Below, one piece after another: positions 7,273 through 15,487 of a DNA stretch of 37,768 nt; within the stretch, counting starts at the first letter, position 1; the number at the start of each line of letters is the position of its first letter. Location of the stretch: assembly GCA_019358985.1 (NCBI GenBank), contig JAHHIJ010000048.1, positions 1 through 37,768 on the forward strand. Reading direction: 5' to 3'. The position numbers and the translations under genes are program-made. The notes under the pieces were generated by a model, which did no database searches, was not told the DNA's origin, and saw only the letters and a program-made list of their open reading frames with translations. This stretch comes from Tolypothrix brevis GSE-NOS-MK-07-07A. Its GTDB lineage: Bacteria > Cyanobacteriota > Cyanobacteriia > Cyanobacteriales > Nostocaceae.

Positions 7273-8212
7273 AAGCTAAATTGCTAATAGCTTCCGCAAA
7301 CTGCTTGGAAACAAAAGGCAAAATTTCCCGGCTTTTTGCGTGTGCTTTGCCTTCTGTAAATACTACTAAAAGATAGGGACGCAAATCTTGTAACTCGATG
7401 TAAGCTGCATCATGACGAACTTGACTTGTCCAACCGGCTTTTGACCAAATTTGTGCGTTTTGCGGAAGTCCACCACCTAAAAAGCCTGTAATTTGGTCTT
7501 CTTCAACGTCTGTTGGTAAATCGTCGGGATTGAGACTGCGTTTGAGTAAAGCCATCATTGCTTGCGATCGCCCACTAGACACTGCCACCCCACCAACGAT
7601 ACTATGCAATAATCTAGCAGTGGCGTTTGTTGTTAACATGTTACGATTCTCCAGCATTTGCCCATAAAATGCCCGTTCCCTTCCATAAGGACCATCACCC
7701 CACGTTTTTTGACAAAGGTTAATTGTCTCTAATTCTTCCCATCCCAAAGACTTGAGATAACGGTTCACGATATTGCGTTGATGCTTCCAAGTTTCAAATG
7801 GTCCTGCCGATAATTCGGGACCAGAAGTGGTTCCACTCAGCATATCTATAACCAAGCTGGTACCATCATTGCTAGAATCAACAATCATATCTCGCGTGGC
7901 TCTTTCCAATTCCTTGGAAGTCTGAAGCATCTGCTTTTCCAGCCATTCGTTTACCGCTACCATGTAAAACAGCTTGACGACACTTGCAGGATAAATTCGC
8001 TCAACACCGCGATAATTAAAACCACGTACCGAATGGGACCAAAAAGCATTGGGAGTTAAAGCCCCACCAGTATTTACAAGTACCGGCGGATCGTAGACAA
8101 TCCAAGTTAGAGCAATTTGGTTACGAGCTAAAGTGGGAAATTCTGCCCAAGTTGCTTCTAAAATGCCTAAGCCGAGATTTTCTAGTTGTTCGTCTTGATG
8201 AAAAAAAATCAT
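7271..8212 (-). CDS. Beta-lactamase-like serine hydrolase (class A/PBP fold)
   Basis: The 313-residue protein fits the Beta-lactamase2/penicillin-recognising family. The SxxK motif is S77-V-V-K80 in YPASVVKLFYMVA, an SDN-like element lies at S114-N115-D116, and the KTG-like triad is K258-A-G in WSKAGWTSQVRHDAAYIEL. Such proteins hydrolyse beta-lactams or peptidoglycan peptides. No signal peptide is visible at the N-terminus (MIFFHQDEQLENLGLG), which is unusual for a periplasmic enzyme and suggests either a cytosolic role or a mis-set start. It diverges from the NlpC/P60 gene with only 12 bases between start codons, implying a shared function in wall peptide turnover. A weak ribosome site (CAAGAA) precedes the ATG. 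Confidence 0.8.
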   Translation of the reverse strand: MIFFHQDEQLENLGLGILEATWAEFPTLARNQIALTWIVYDPPVLVNTGGALTPNAFWSHSVRGFNYRGVERIYPASVVKLFYMVAVNEWLEKQMLQTSKELERATRDMIVDSSNDGTSLVIDMLSGTTSGPELSAGPFETWKHQRNIVNRYLKSLGWEELETINLCQKTWGDGPYGRERAFYGQMLENRNMLTTNATARLLHSIVGGVAVSSGRSQAMMALLKRSLNPDDLPTDVEEDQITGFLGGGLPQNAQIWSKAGWTSQVRHDAAYIELQDLRPYLLVVFTEGKAHAKSREILPFVSKQFAEAISNLA

Positions 8213-8224
8213 TGTTCTTGAAGA

Positions 8225-8953
8225 ATGTCCTTTAATCTAAAATCTGACGAGTATCAGTGTCTTGCTGACCTAAACTTATATGATTCTCCTGAATGTACGC
8301 GCTTGGCAACTCAAGCCGCAGTTGGGCGACATTTGCGGATAACATCAAATGATAATGATGTAGAGACGCGATTAATCGCGTCTGATGTAGAGACGCGATT
8401 AATCGCGTCTTTACAAGTTTGTTTGTGTGAGGATGATTATCCAGGATGGGTATCGCCAACAGACTTGAGTTTATTACAATCTGCTACTGTACTTTATGAA
8501 GCTAGTGCATTTTCTCAATCTCAGATCAAAAAACTGCTCGCTGAGGTAATTGTTTTTACCCAAAAAGCGATGCAACAAGCAAATTATTACCTCTGGGGTG
8601 GTACTGTAGCCCCAAATTATGATTGTTCAGGGTTGATGCAAGCAGCGTTCGCTTCGGTGGGTATTTGGATACCTAGAGACGCTTATCAGCAAGAAGAATT
8701 TACTCAGCAAATTAGTACAGCAGAACTAGAGGCGGGGGATTTGGTATTTTTTGGCACTCCCCAAAAAGCAACTCATGTCGGACTTTATTTGGCTGATGGT
8801 TATTACATCCACAGTTCCGGCAAAGATAAGGGACGAAATGGTATTGCAATTGACTGTTTGACGGAACAGGGAGATGCGGTTACTCAGTCATATTATCAGC
8901 AGCTGCGAGGTGCTGGTAGGGTTGTGAAGAGTTACGAACCGCAAAGACGCTAA
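8225..8953 (+). CDS. SH3b-NlpC/P60 gamma-D-glutamyl-L-diamino acid endopeptidase
   Basis: This 242-residue protein cleaves the gamma-D-Glu-diaminopimelate bond of murein tripeptides. It closely matches the structurally characterised Nostoc/Anabaena enzymes (NpPCP, AvPCP): an N-terminal SH3b domain (about 8-95) and a C-terminal NlpC/P60 domain (100-240). The catalytic residues are C134 (NYDCSGLM), H184 (THVGLYL) and H196 (YIHSSG). As I recall them, the NpPCP positions are 126, 176 and 188, so the numbering is shifted by 8. The shift is explained by an in-frame insertion: residues 45-62 are two copies of DVETRLIAS, encoded by a tandem 27-bp palindromic repeat inside the SH3b domain. No signal peptide is seen, consistent with a cytosolic recycling enzyme. 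Confidence 0.93.
   Translation: MSFNLKSDEYQCLADLNLYDSPECTRLATQAAVGRHLRITSNDNDVETRLIASDVETRLIASLQVCLCEDDYPGWVSPTDLSLLQSATVLYEASAFSQSQIKKLLAEVIVFTQKAMQQANYYLWGGTVAPNYDCSGLMQAAFASVGIWIPRDAYQQEEFTQQISTAELEAGDLVFFGTPQKATHVGLYLADGYYIHSSGKDKGRNGIAIDCLTEQGDAVTQSYYQQLRGAGRVVKSYEPQRR
8357..8410 (+). repeat. Two in-frame palindromic repeat units inside a coding sequence
   Basis: Units at 8357-8383 and 8384-8410 are identical 27-mers, each containing the perfect 20-bp palindrome AGACGCGATTAATCGCGTCT (8364-8383, 8391-8410). A 27-bp length keeps the frame and adds nine codons each. The same core occurs between genes at 36641-36668, so this is an interspersed repeat that entered the gene and then duplicated or inserted twice. 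Confidence 0.92.
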
Positions 8954-9015
8954 GGACGCTAAAGAATATGAGGGGTGGGTTGATTTCGCAAAGGATAACT
9001 GAACAAAATGGGGCA

Positions 9016-9975
9016 ATGTCAGCGGTTGTTCCTGATGTTTCGGTTGTGGTGCCCATATATAACGAGGTTGAAAGTATACCGCATTTGCTCGATGCGATCG
9101 CTTCCACTTTAATCGCAAGTGAGTTAAATTATGAAATAATTTGTGTGGATGACGGTTCTACTGATGGAAGTGCAGAGTTTCTGAGAAAAGAAGCGCAAAT
9201 ACGCAGCGATTTAAAAGCAGTTATTCTGCGACGCAATTATGGTCAAACGGCAGCAATGTCAGCCGGATTTAATCATGCTTTAGGTAAAGCAATAGTCACT
9301 TTAGATGCAGATTTGCAAAATGACCCAGTAGATATACCGTTGCTGCTGGCAAAGTTAGAAGAAGGTTACGATTTGGTCAGCGGTTGGCGGAAAAACCGTC
9401 AAGATGGTGCTTTGAAGCGATTACTTCCTTCCAAAATTGCTAACTGGTTAATTAGACGAACTACTAGCGTGAATATTCATGATTATGGTTGTTCGTTGAA
9501 GGCTTATCGCTCCGAATTGGTCGCAGATATGAACCTTTATGGCGAACTGCACCGATTTTTACCAGCTTTGGCGTACATTGAAGGAGCAAGAATTACCGAA
9601 ATTCCGGTACGTCATCACGCCCGTCGCTTTGGTCAGAGTAAGTACGGATTATCGCGTACTTTCCGGGTGTTGATGGATTTGTTAACCATTTTGTTTATGA
9701 AAAAATTCCTCACTCGTCCGATGCACGTTTTCGGGCTGTGGGGCTTGATTTCTATGCTTTCCGGTGGTGCGATCGCTATTTACTTGACTTTTGTCAAATT
9801 AGCTTTTCATGAAGATATAGGCGATCGCCCTTTGTTAGTTTTGGCGGTTCTCTTATTATTAACCGGGGTACAGCTTTTTTGCTTCGGTCTTTTGGCGGAG
9901 TTGCTAATGCGTACTTACCACGAATCCCAAGGACGCCCAATTTACCGCGTGCGTGAAGTGATAACAAAAAAATAG
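9016..9975 (+). CDS. Family 2 glycosyltransferase, polyprenyl-phosphate sugar transferase type
   Basis: This 319-residue protein is of the DPM1/ArnC/GtrB class, which transfers a sugar from a nucleotide donor to polyprenyl phosphate at the cytoplasmic face of the membrane. The GT-A domain shows VVPIYNEVES, the DDGS motif (45-48) and DADLQNDP with the metal-binding DxD (97-104). Two C-terminal membrane segments (FGLWGLISML..., LLVLAVLLLL...) anchor it, as in GtrB. An in-frame ATG at 8968 would add 16 residues lacking family similarity; the ATG at 9016 begins just before the GT2 strand. It lies 62 bases after the NlpC/P60 gene and could be cotranscribed. The sugar and acceptor are unknown. Confidence 0.85.
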   Translation: MSAVVPDVSVVVPIYNEVESIPHLLDAIASTLIASELNYEIICVDDGSTDGSAEFLRKEAQIRSDLKAVILRRNYGQTAAMSAGFNHALGKAIVTLDADLQNDPVDIPLLLAKLEEGYDLVSGWRKNRQDGALKRLLPSKIANWLIRRTTSVNIHDYGCSLKAYRSELVADMNLYGELHRFLPALAYIEGARITEIPVRHHARRFGQSKYGLSRTFRVLMDLLTILFMKKFLTRPMHVFGLWGLISMLSGGAIAIYLTFVKLAFHEDIGDRPLLVLAVLLLLTGVQLFCFGLLAELLMRTYHESQGRPIYRVREVITKK

Positions 9976-9994
9976 AATCTGTAGGGGAACCACC

Positions 9995-10021
9995 CAGGTG
10001 CGGGGGAACCCCCCACACCTG
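9995..10021. terminator. Hairpin after the GT2 gene
   Basis: CAGGTG...CACCTG arms with an inner CGGGGG-AA-CCCCCC stem lie 20 bases past the GT2 stop. There is no T-run, so termination is only suggested; it may be an interspersed repeat. Confidence 0.4.
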
Positions 10022-10122
10022 ACCTACCTTGACTTATCAGGAAAACTAACGGGAGCAAACCAGTCTCAAATATTGGTGTTTTGGGCAAGCAAAGAGGATC
10101 GAAGTGAAGACTGAAAGTGAGG

Positions 10123-10851
10123 CTAGAGATTCATAGCGATCGCTTCAACATCTTCTAGAGAAAGGGACAAAGCATCAGCTACTTGTTCTCGATTTAATCC
10201 CATACTAAGTAGTCGAGGTATTGCTTGTTGTAGACGTTGTTGTGCGGCTTCGGCTTGTTGTTGTGCGGCTTGCGATCGCGCCATTAATTCTCCAAATGTC
10301 ATAAAAGGCTGACCATCTGGATATGAAAGTTGCCAGTGTTCACCGGAGACATCAAAACCAATTTGCAGCTGTGGACTCACCCATTTTTGACCAAAATCTA
10401 CCCAGTCTAAACTATACTCACCCCGTAACCAAACTTGTAGTTCATTATTTGCTGGGTTATATATATAGTATTCCTCGACACCGTATTGACTGTAGAACAG
10501 CAACTTACGATCCATTTCTACTGATGTGTTGACTGGTGAGAGAATTTCAAATACTACTTGGGGCGGTTGATTTCCTTCTTCCCACTGCTTATAAGAAGAT
10601 CGACGACCTTTAGGACGATTAAGGGCAACCATCACATCGGGTGCATATTTAATCTTGTTGTTGTCTCTAATGGGATACCAGAACAAATCACCAGCGATGA
10701 AAACATTGGGATTATCTGCAAATAGAATATCTAAATTACCTTTGATCAGGACGATAATTTCAAAGTGTTCTGTATTATTTGCCACAGGCTGACCATCAGA
10801 TTCAGGATATAAAATCTCCGAAGGTGCAGAAGATTCAATTTGGGAAACCAT
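10123..10851 (-). CDS. Uma2/DUF820 family putative endonuclease
   Basis: The 242-residue protein has the restriction-endonuclease-like Uma2 fold, a family greatly expanded in cyanobacteria. Visible are PDVMVALNRPKGRRSS (catalytic Asp region), VVFEILSPVNTSVEMDRKLLFYSQYGVEEYYIYNP (Glu and Lys of the PD-ExK-like site) and a C-terminal Q/A-rich coiled-coil (AQQQAEAAQQ) followed by a short helical tail. A GTG start five codons upstream (10866) is possible, but GGAGGT (10859-10864 on the minus strand) lies exactly 7 bases before the ATG at 10851. Function is not established for the family; a role in mobile-element or DNA metabolism is often proposed. Confidence 0.88.
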   Translation of the reverse strand: MVSQIESSAPSEILYPESDGQPVANNTEHFEIIVLIKGNLDILFADNPNVFIAGDLFWYPIRDNNKIKYAPDVMVALNRPKGRRSSYKQWEEGNQPPQVVFEILSPVNTSVEMDRKLLFYSQYGVEEYYIYNPANNELQVWLRGEYSLDWVDFGQKWVSPQLQIGFDVSGEHWQLSYPDGQPFMTFGELMARSQAAQQQAEAAQQRLQQAIPRLLSMGLNREQVADALSLSLEDVEAIAMNL

Positions 10852-11058
10852 CGCTGTTACCTCCACTCGTATTTCTATTTTAAGCGATACCTAACGGTAA
10901 GCTTTCCTTCGCATCCTCATTTTTTTACTTTACAGCATTTTTTAGGTAAAACGAAATTTATGAGCATTGACTCTGCGTTACTCTGCGCTTACCTCAGCGT
11001 CACGAGTGCGTTTAAATTCCAACCCTCAATTCGCCACGATATTCTGTCCTTAGCACCT

Positions 11059-12363
11059 TCACATTCTATTTAATCTCGGAAAAACAAAAAGTGTCACCCA
11101 AAATGTAAATATGGGCAAACAAATCAAATGAACTAATAAAACCGATGTCGCTACTCCGATAACTTGCCATTGAACTCCTATTAGTAACGCAGCGGCAAAT
11201 ATCCCAGTAAAGATGATATTCCACCGGAAATCTAAATTAGGTTTACCAATAGCTACTAACAACTGAGATGCTGCATCTGCAAAAGGTCGAGAAATTGCCG
11301 ATAAACAAATCATAATTAAAACTGGAATCGCAGGTACCCACTTTTGCCCAAAAACAATTGGCACATAAAAAGGAGCCAAGCTAGCTTGTAATAAGACAAA
11401 GGGAATAATAATATAGCTAATAGTTTTGAGGCTGCTAAAGTAGCGTTTTTTAAACTCAAACCAATCGGAGCGCGCTGCACATAAATGAGGTAAAATTGCT
11501 GAACTAACGGCGTTGATAATACTTAAGCTAATGCCTAAACCAGCATTAAAGCCAAAGAAGTATATACCCAGTTCTTTAATGCCGATAAAGCGCCCAACTA
11601 TGAGATAATCTAAGTTATTTCGGAGAGTTTTGAGTAAACCAACACCGAGCAAGTTTTTACCAAAGCTGAAAATTTCTCCCCAGTGCTTAGTGGTGAATTT
11701 AGAGTGCGATCGCCAATCATGAAAATAATAGTATATGATTAACTCTAGCGGCGCGACTAAAAAGGCTGGCAACACAAAAGACCACACACCCATCCCCGCA
11801 ACCGCTAATATAGCAGAAAATATACTTGCAAACGAGTTTTGCAAGCTGTCAGTCACAGCGATAATTTTTAAGCGATTTTCTCTTTGAATTAAAGTCTTTT
11901 GAATAGCCGAGATGGGCCAAATTAAATAAACAAGTCCTGATACAATAATTGGCAAAAGAATTTGATTATTTTTATAGAACCAAGAAATAGGAAAAGCGGC
12001 AATACTCTGGATGAAAAATAAACTGATAAAAATTATCCAGTTTAACCAGTATGCAGAATTACATAAAACCTCTAATTCTTTTTCTTCAGCTTGAATAATT
12101 TTTGCACCAATACCGACATTGGTAAACGTCAAGGTAAACTCGCGAACTGTCATCACAATTGCTCCCAAACCGTAGTCGTAAGGAGTCAAAAAACGAGCGA
12201 TGATGACTACCAATCCTAAACGCAAGACTCTGTAGACAATTTCTGTTATACCTAACCAGCTAAGATTGCGAAGAAACTGGCTAGATAGTTTTTCTTGGAA
12301 TCGATTAATTAATTGCTCAAGAAAATTTGGTTTCTGTAGATGCCGCTTATTAATAAATGTCAT
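11059..12363 (-). CDS. wzx: Wzx-like polysaccharide flippase (MOP superfamily)
   Basis: The 434-residue polytopic membrane protein matches lipopolysaccharide/O-unit flippases (Polysacc_synt family). After a basic, soluble N-terminus, an amphipathic stretch (FLRNLSWLGITEIVYRVLRLGLVVIIARFLTPYDYG, about 36-71) begins the first membrane helices, and roughly 12 hydrophobic segments follow. The N-terminal ARFLTPYDYGLGAIVMT pattern is typical of the family. It would flip lipid-linked repeat units across the plasma membrane for Wzy polymerisation. It follows the Wzc-like gene on the same strand, 118 bases on, with a family B repeat in the gap. Hydrophobic-segment counts are approximate. Confidence 0.87.
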   Translation of the reverse strand: MTFINKRHLQKPNFLEQLINRFQEKLSSQFLRNLSWLGITEIVYRVLRLGLVVIIARFLTPYDYGLGAIVMTVREFTLTFTNVGIGAKIIQAEEKELEVLCNSAYWLNWIIFISLFFIQSIAAFPISWFYKNNQILLPIIVSGLVYLIWPISAIQKTLIQRENRLKIIAVTDSLQNSFASIFSAILAVAGMGVWSFVLPAFLVAPLELIIYYYFHDWRSHSKFTTKHWGEIFSFGKNLLGVGLLKTLRNNLDYLIVGRFIGIKELGIYFFGFNAGLGISLSIINAVSSAILPHLCAARSDWFEFKKRYFSSLKTISYIIIPFVLLQASLAPFYVPIVFGQKWVPAIPVLIMICLSAISRPFADAASQLLVAIGKPNLDFRWNIIFTGIFAAALLIGVQWQVIGVATSVLLVHLICLPIFTFWVTLFVFPRLNRM

Positions 12364-12399
12364 ATTCTAATACATAAAAGCAGAGGGTATTATTATTTC

Positions 12400-12477
12400 G
12401 TAGTGAGCGCTACCCTGGGGGAAAGCTCCGCTAACAGCGCTCAAGCAAAAACTTTTAAGGGCTGAAGCCCTTACTAC
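12400..12477. repeat. Palindromic repeat family B, copy 1
   Basis: The element begins GTAGTGAGCGC (12400) and ends CTTACTAC (12470-12477). It holds two internal hairpins: GAGCGC/GCGCTC (12405-12410, 12437-12442) and AAGGGCT-GA-AGCCCTT (12457-12472). It lies between wzx and wzc, 4 bases from the wzc stop, so it could also act as a terminator or processing site. Confidence 0.7.
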
Positions 12478-12481
12478 AATG

Positions 12482-14803
12482 TTAATGTTCAACGGTATTA
12501 GCAACCGTCCCTAAAATAGAAACACGAGAAGATTTTAATTCTTCTAATGCTTGTTTCAAAGTAGGACGAAGTGCTTTACCTAATCCGGTAACTAACACAA
12601 TTCCATCTACTTGCGAAAGTAAAACATTGGTATCGAGACGACCTAAAAGATGTGGAGTATCATACACAACTAAGTCGTAATTTGTTTGTGATCTATCGAT
12701 GAAAGTCTGCATTCTTAATGAAGACAAAAGCTTTGTGGGATTTGCAGGTATTTTCCCAGCAGTCAAGATAAACAAATTATCATCTGAAGGTGATTGCTGA
12801 ATTACTTTGCTGATATCTATACCTTCAGAAAGTACTTCACTAAATCCCTGATTATTTAATAAACCGAATCTCAGATGTATTTGCGGATGGCGTAAATCTC
12901 CATCTACTAATAGTACTCGCGCTCCAGCTTCTGCCGCCATCTGTGCTAAATATGATGCTACCGTGGTTTTACCTTCGCCAGATGTCGCAGAAGTGATAGC
13001 AATTGAGCGAGTAGAAGCCTCCAATTTATAAGATTGAACTTTCGTATAAAATGAGCAAAATGCTTCTACAAACTGAGCCGATCTCTGTTGTACAGATTTA
13101 GTATGATTATCTAATTCGCGTTCCGGATTGTGTTTTTTAGTTAACTGAACTACATCACCTGCACGCGCCAATTTTTTCAATTCTTTATGGAAAGGAATTA
13201 CCCCCAATAAAGGCAATTGAGTTGTCTGTTTTATCTCGTCACCATCGTGATAGACATTTTCTAAATTATCGAGAACGAAAGCAACTAAAATGCCTAAAAG
13301 GATACCTGCAACTCCTCCCAAAAGTATGTTACTTGCACCGCTAGGTGAAACGGGCATTAATTGACCGGTTTTGTTACGCGGTAATGTGGGAGGCATAATT
13401 AGTTCCCAAGGAACTTCTTGTTGTGCAGCATCTACGCGCAATGCTTCTTGGCGATTTAAAAGCTGATTCAACGTATCAGTAGCTGCTTGCAATTCTCGTT
13501 GCATATTAGCGTACTGACGTGAAAGTACTGGATATTCAAGAAGTTGTTGATTTAGTTGAACTTGAGCTGCATTAGTCGCTTCCAAACTGGCTTCAAGTGA
13601 CTTAACTTGGTTAGTATTATTAGCCAATTGTTGGATAAGTTCGCGGCGAATAGAATTTTGGAAACCGCCTATTTTGGATGGATCTAATTTGACATCGGGT
13701 GCGTTATTTCCTAATGTTAATTCTGCTTCTTTATTCAATAAAGGTATCAACTTATCTCGTTGGTCGCGCAAAAGCCTGATTGTCGGACTTTCATCTTTAA
13801 AACGAACTGATTCAATAGCAATCTTGGCTTCTATGTCGCGGATGCGAGTAAGTATCTGTTGATATTGAGGTGATTCACTCAAAGCTGAAGCTGCGATCGC
13901 TTCATTTTGTGGCATTCCCAACTGACCTTGTAATGAAACAAATAATGACTTTGCCTCAGCCAATTTGTTCTCAGTTTCTAACTTTGTTGCTTGCAGTTCA
14001 TCACGTCTTTTTAACAGTTGTTCCCCTTGTAATTGCGGGTTAAACAAGTCATGCTGCTGTTGAAAAAATTGTAAGTGACCTTGCAACGCATTTACCCGAC
14101 GTCGCAATTTTGGTACCTGTTCATCAACAAATTTGATTCCCTGACCTAAATTAGTTTGCTGTTGTTCTTGACTGTACTTTCGATAAGCTTGCGATACGCG
14201 ATCCAAGACAATCTGAATTTTTTGCGGATCGGAGTCACGATAACGAACCTCAATAATTCGAGATTCATCTTTGCCTTTTGCCATCCGGTTAACATAGAGC
14301 GTACCTTCTCGTCCGCTAGCTAGTTTACCAGATACATCATTGCCAACCAAGCGATCGTAGCCAATCTCTGGATATTGTTTTTGGAGTTCTTGAATTACCG
14401 GATTTATCACCTTCGGACTTTTCAAAACCTCCACCAAAGCCTGATAATCCAAAGCAGTAGTATTTTGTCTGCTGATTTCGTTGACATTCTGCTGCAACGT
14501 TTGCGAAAGCAAAATCAGTAACTCATTATCGGAACTTTTTAAAGGTTCAACTAATAGTTGAAACTTCCCTTCATATTTGGGAATACGAGTTGCACTCCAG
14601 CCAATTGTTCCTGTTGTAACGATAACTGCCACACTAGCAATTACAGCTACCCTGCGGCGTAAAACTGTAACAATTTGACTCAAACCTTGATTGTTTTCAT
14701 TGCCTTCAGGTTTTTTCCAAAACCCATAAGATTCTCTTGACAATGAATTTGAATTTTTTAGTTCCGGCAAATCTTCTTCCTTAATTGGCATCTGCGTTCC
14801 CAT
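12482..14803 (-). CDS. wzc: GumC/Wzc-type chain-length regulator and BY-kinase
   Basis: This 773-residue inner-membrane protein controls the chain length and export of polysaccharide. A Wzz domain with one membrane segment lies near 51-72, long periplasmic coiled coils fill about 220-470, and a GNVR-type segment with the proline-rich PPTLPRNKTGQLMPVSPSG (471-489) leads to the second membrane helix (491-511). The cytosolic BY-kinase has Walker A SATSGEGKTT (605-614), Walker A' VLLVDGDLR (630-638) and Walker B LVVYDTP (711-717). The C-terminus (ILGTVANTVEH) lacks the tyrosine cluster that is autophosphorylated in E. coli Wzc. An in-frame ATG four codons later (14791) has a better GGGAA ribosome site. 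It probably heads a wzc-wzx transcript. Confidence 0.92.
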   Translation of the reverse strand: MGTQMPIKEEDLPELKNSNSLSRESYGFWKKPEGNENNQGLSQIVTVLRRRVAVIASVAVIVTTGTIGWSATRIPKYEGKFQLLVEPLKSSDNELLILLSQTLQQNVNEISRQNTTALDYQALVEVLKSPKVINPVIQELQKQYPEIGYDRLVGNDVSGKLASGREGTLYVNRMAKGKDESRIIEVRYRDSDPQKIQIVLDRVSQAYRKYSQEQQQTNLGQGIKFVDEQVPKLRRRVNALQGHLQFFQQQHDLFNPQLQGEQLLKRRDELQATKLETENKLAEAKSLFVSLQGQLGMPQNEAIAASALSESPQYQQILTRIRDIEAKIAIESVRFKDESPTIRLLRDQRDKLIPLLNKEAELTLGNNAPDVKLDPSKIGGFQNSIRRELIQQLANNTNQVKSLEASLEATNAAQVQLNQQLLEYPVLSRQYANMQRELQAATDTLNQLLNRQEALRVDAAQQEVPWELIMPPTLPRNKTGQLMPVSPSGASNILLGGVAGILLGILVAFVLDNLENVYHDGDEIKQTTQLPLLGVIPFHKELKKLARAGDVVQLTKKHNPERELDNHTKSVQQRSAQFVEAFCSFYTKVQSYKLEASTRSIAITSATSGEGKTTVASYLAQMAAEAGARVLLVDGDLRHPQIHLRFGLLNNQGFSEVLSEGIDISKVIQQSPSDDNLFILTAGKIPANPTKLLSSLRMQTFIDRSQTNYDLVVYDTPHLLGRLDTNVLLSQVDGIVLVTGLGKALRPTLKQALEELKSSRVSILGTVANTVEH

Positions 14804-15487
14804 GCAAAACTGTTGAAGATATCAATTTGATAATTCTCTAGACGCAAAACTTAATTTTTTTTTCCAACCGAGGTAGGCAGATAATTTGAATAGCTACCAA
14901 TAGCTAGTGTTGCGATCGCCAAAACCTAGATTGCATTGTTGACAAAAAAAAGCGAACAGTCAACATAAAGTTATATTGTAGACCCTGTATCTTGGATTAA
15001 TTATGTCTCAAGAAATTGATTTTGGAGAATGAGAGACATTATCTTACCAAATTTTTCTAAAGTCTAGATACCCTCAACATATCCTGTTAACACAATAATG
15101 TACTACGCTTCATCAAAATCTTCATCAAAAAATATTCTTCATGAAGATTAAGTAAAGTTAATCCTAAAATTCTTTTTTCAAGTTAAATTTGGGGACAGAG
15201 CCGCATCAAATCTTAACCAGGATAGTATTTTTTCAATTCTACCGCTCTTCAAATCGCCAACTGTGCTAGTAATTACAGGTTAATGCATTGCCAGTTTATA
15301 GCTGACTAGGAATTTTTATAAATGAGAAAGTTCCGGATTAGCTATTGATAACATCTGCGTGCTGACTTGTTCATTAAATAACTTTATCAGCAGTTTTGGC
15401 TAGGCTACTCATACTATTAAAAGGCACCTATTTCGTTTCAATAACTTCCTTTTGATAGCAGTACTAAAGTGGAAAAATAGAGTTGTA
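14804..15487. other. Divergent regulatory interval
   Basis: This 684-bp AT-rich gap separates wzc (minus) from wzy (plus) and presumably holds both promoters. Besides the inverted repeat at 14937-14965 there is a run of CTTCATCAAAA direct repeats and a CTTCATGAAG palindrome (about 15109-15150). No coding frame of quality was seen. The length is suitable for a long leader or several regulator sites. Confidence 0.6.
14937..14965. promoter_or_regulatory. Operator-like inverted repeat in the divergent polysaccharide promoter region
   Basis: TGTTGAC (14937-14943) and GTCAACA (14959-14965) are perfect 7-bp inverted arms with a 15-base A-rich spacer, centres 22 bp apart. The site lies about 134 bases upstream of the wzc start and about 520 upstream of the wzy start, so it is better placed to control wzc. 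TTGACA inside the left arm could serve as a -35 box reading rightward. The binding protein is unknown. Confidence 0.4.

Noticed and set aside
8880-9118. Minus-strand frames of 75 and 76 codons
   Set aside because: Antisense across the NlpC/P60 to GT2 junction, with no supporting start signals.
14804-15487. tRNA or structured RNA gene in the long divergent gap
   Set aside because: No tRNA-like arms or T-loop sequence (GTTCRANYC) seen; only short repeats and AT-rich DNA.
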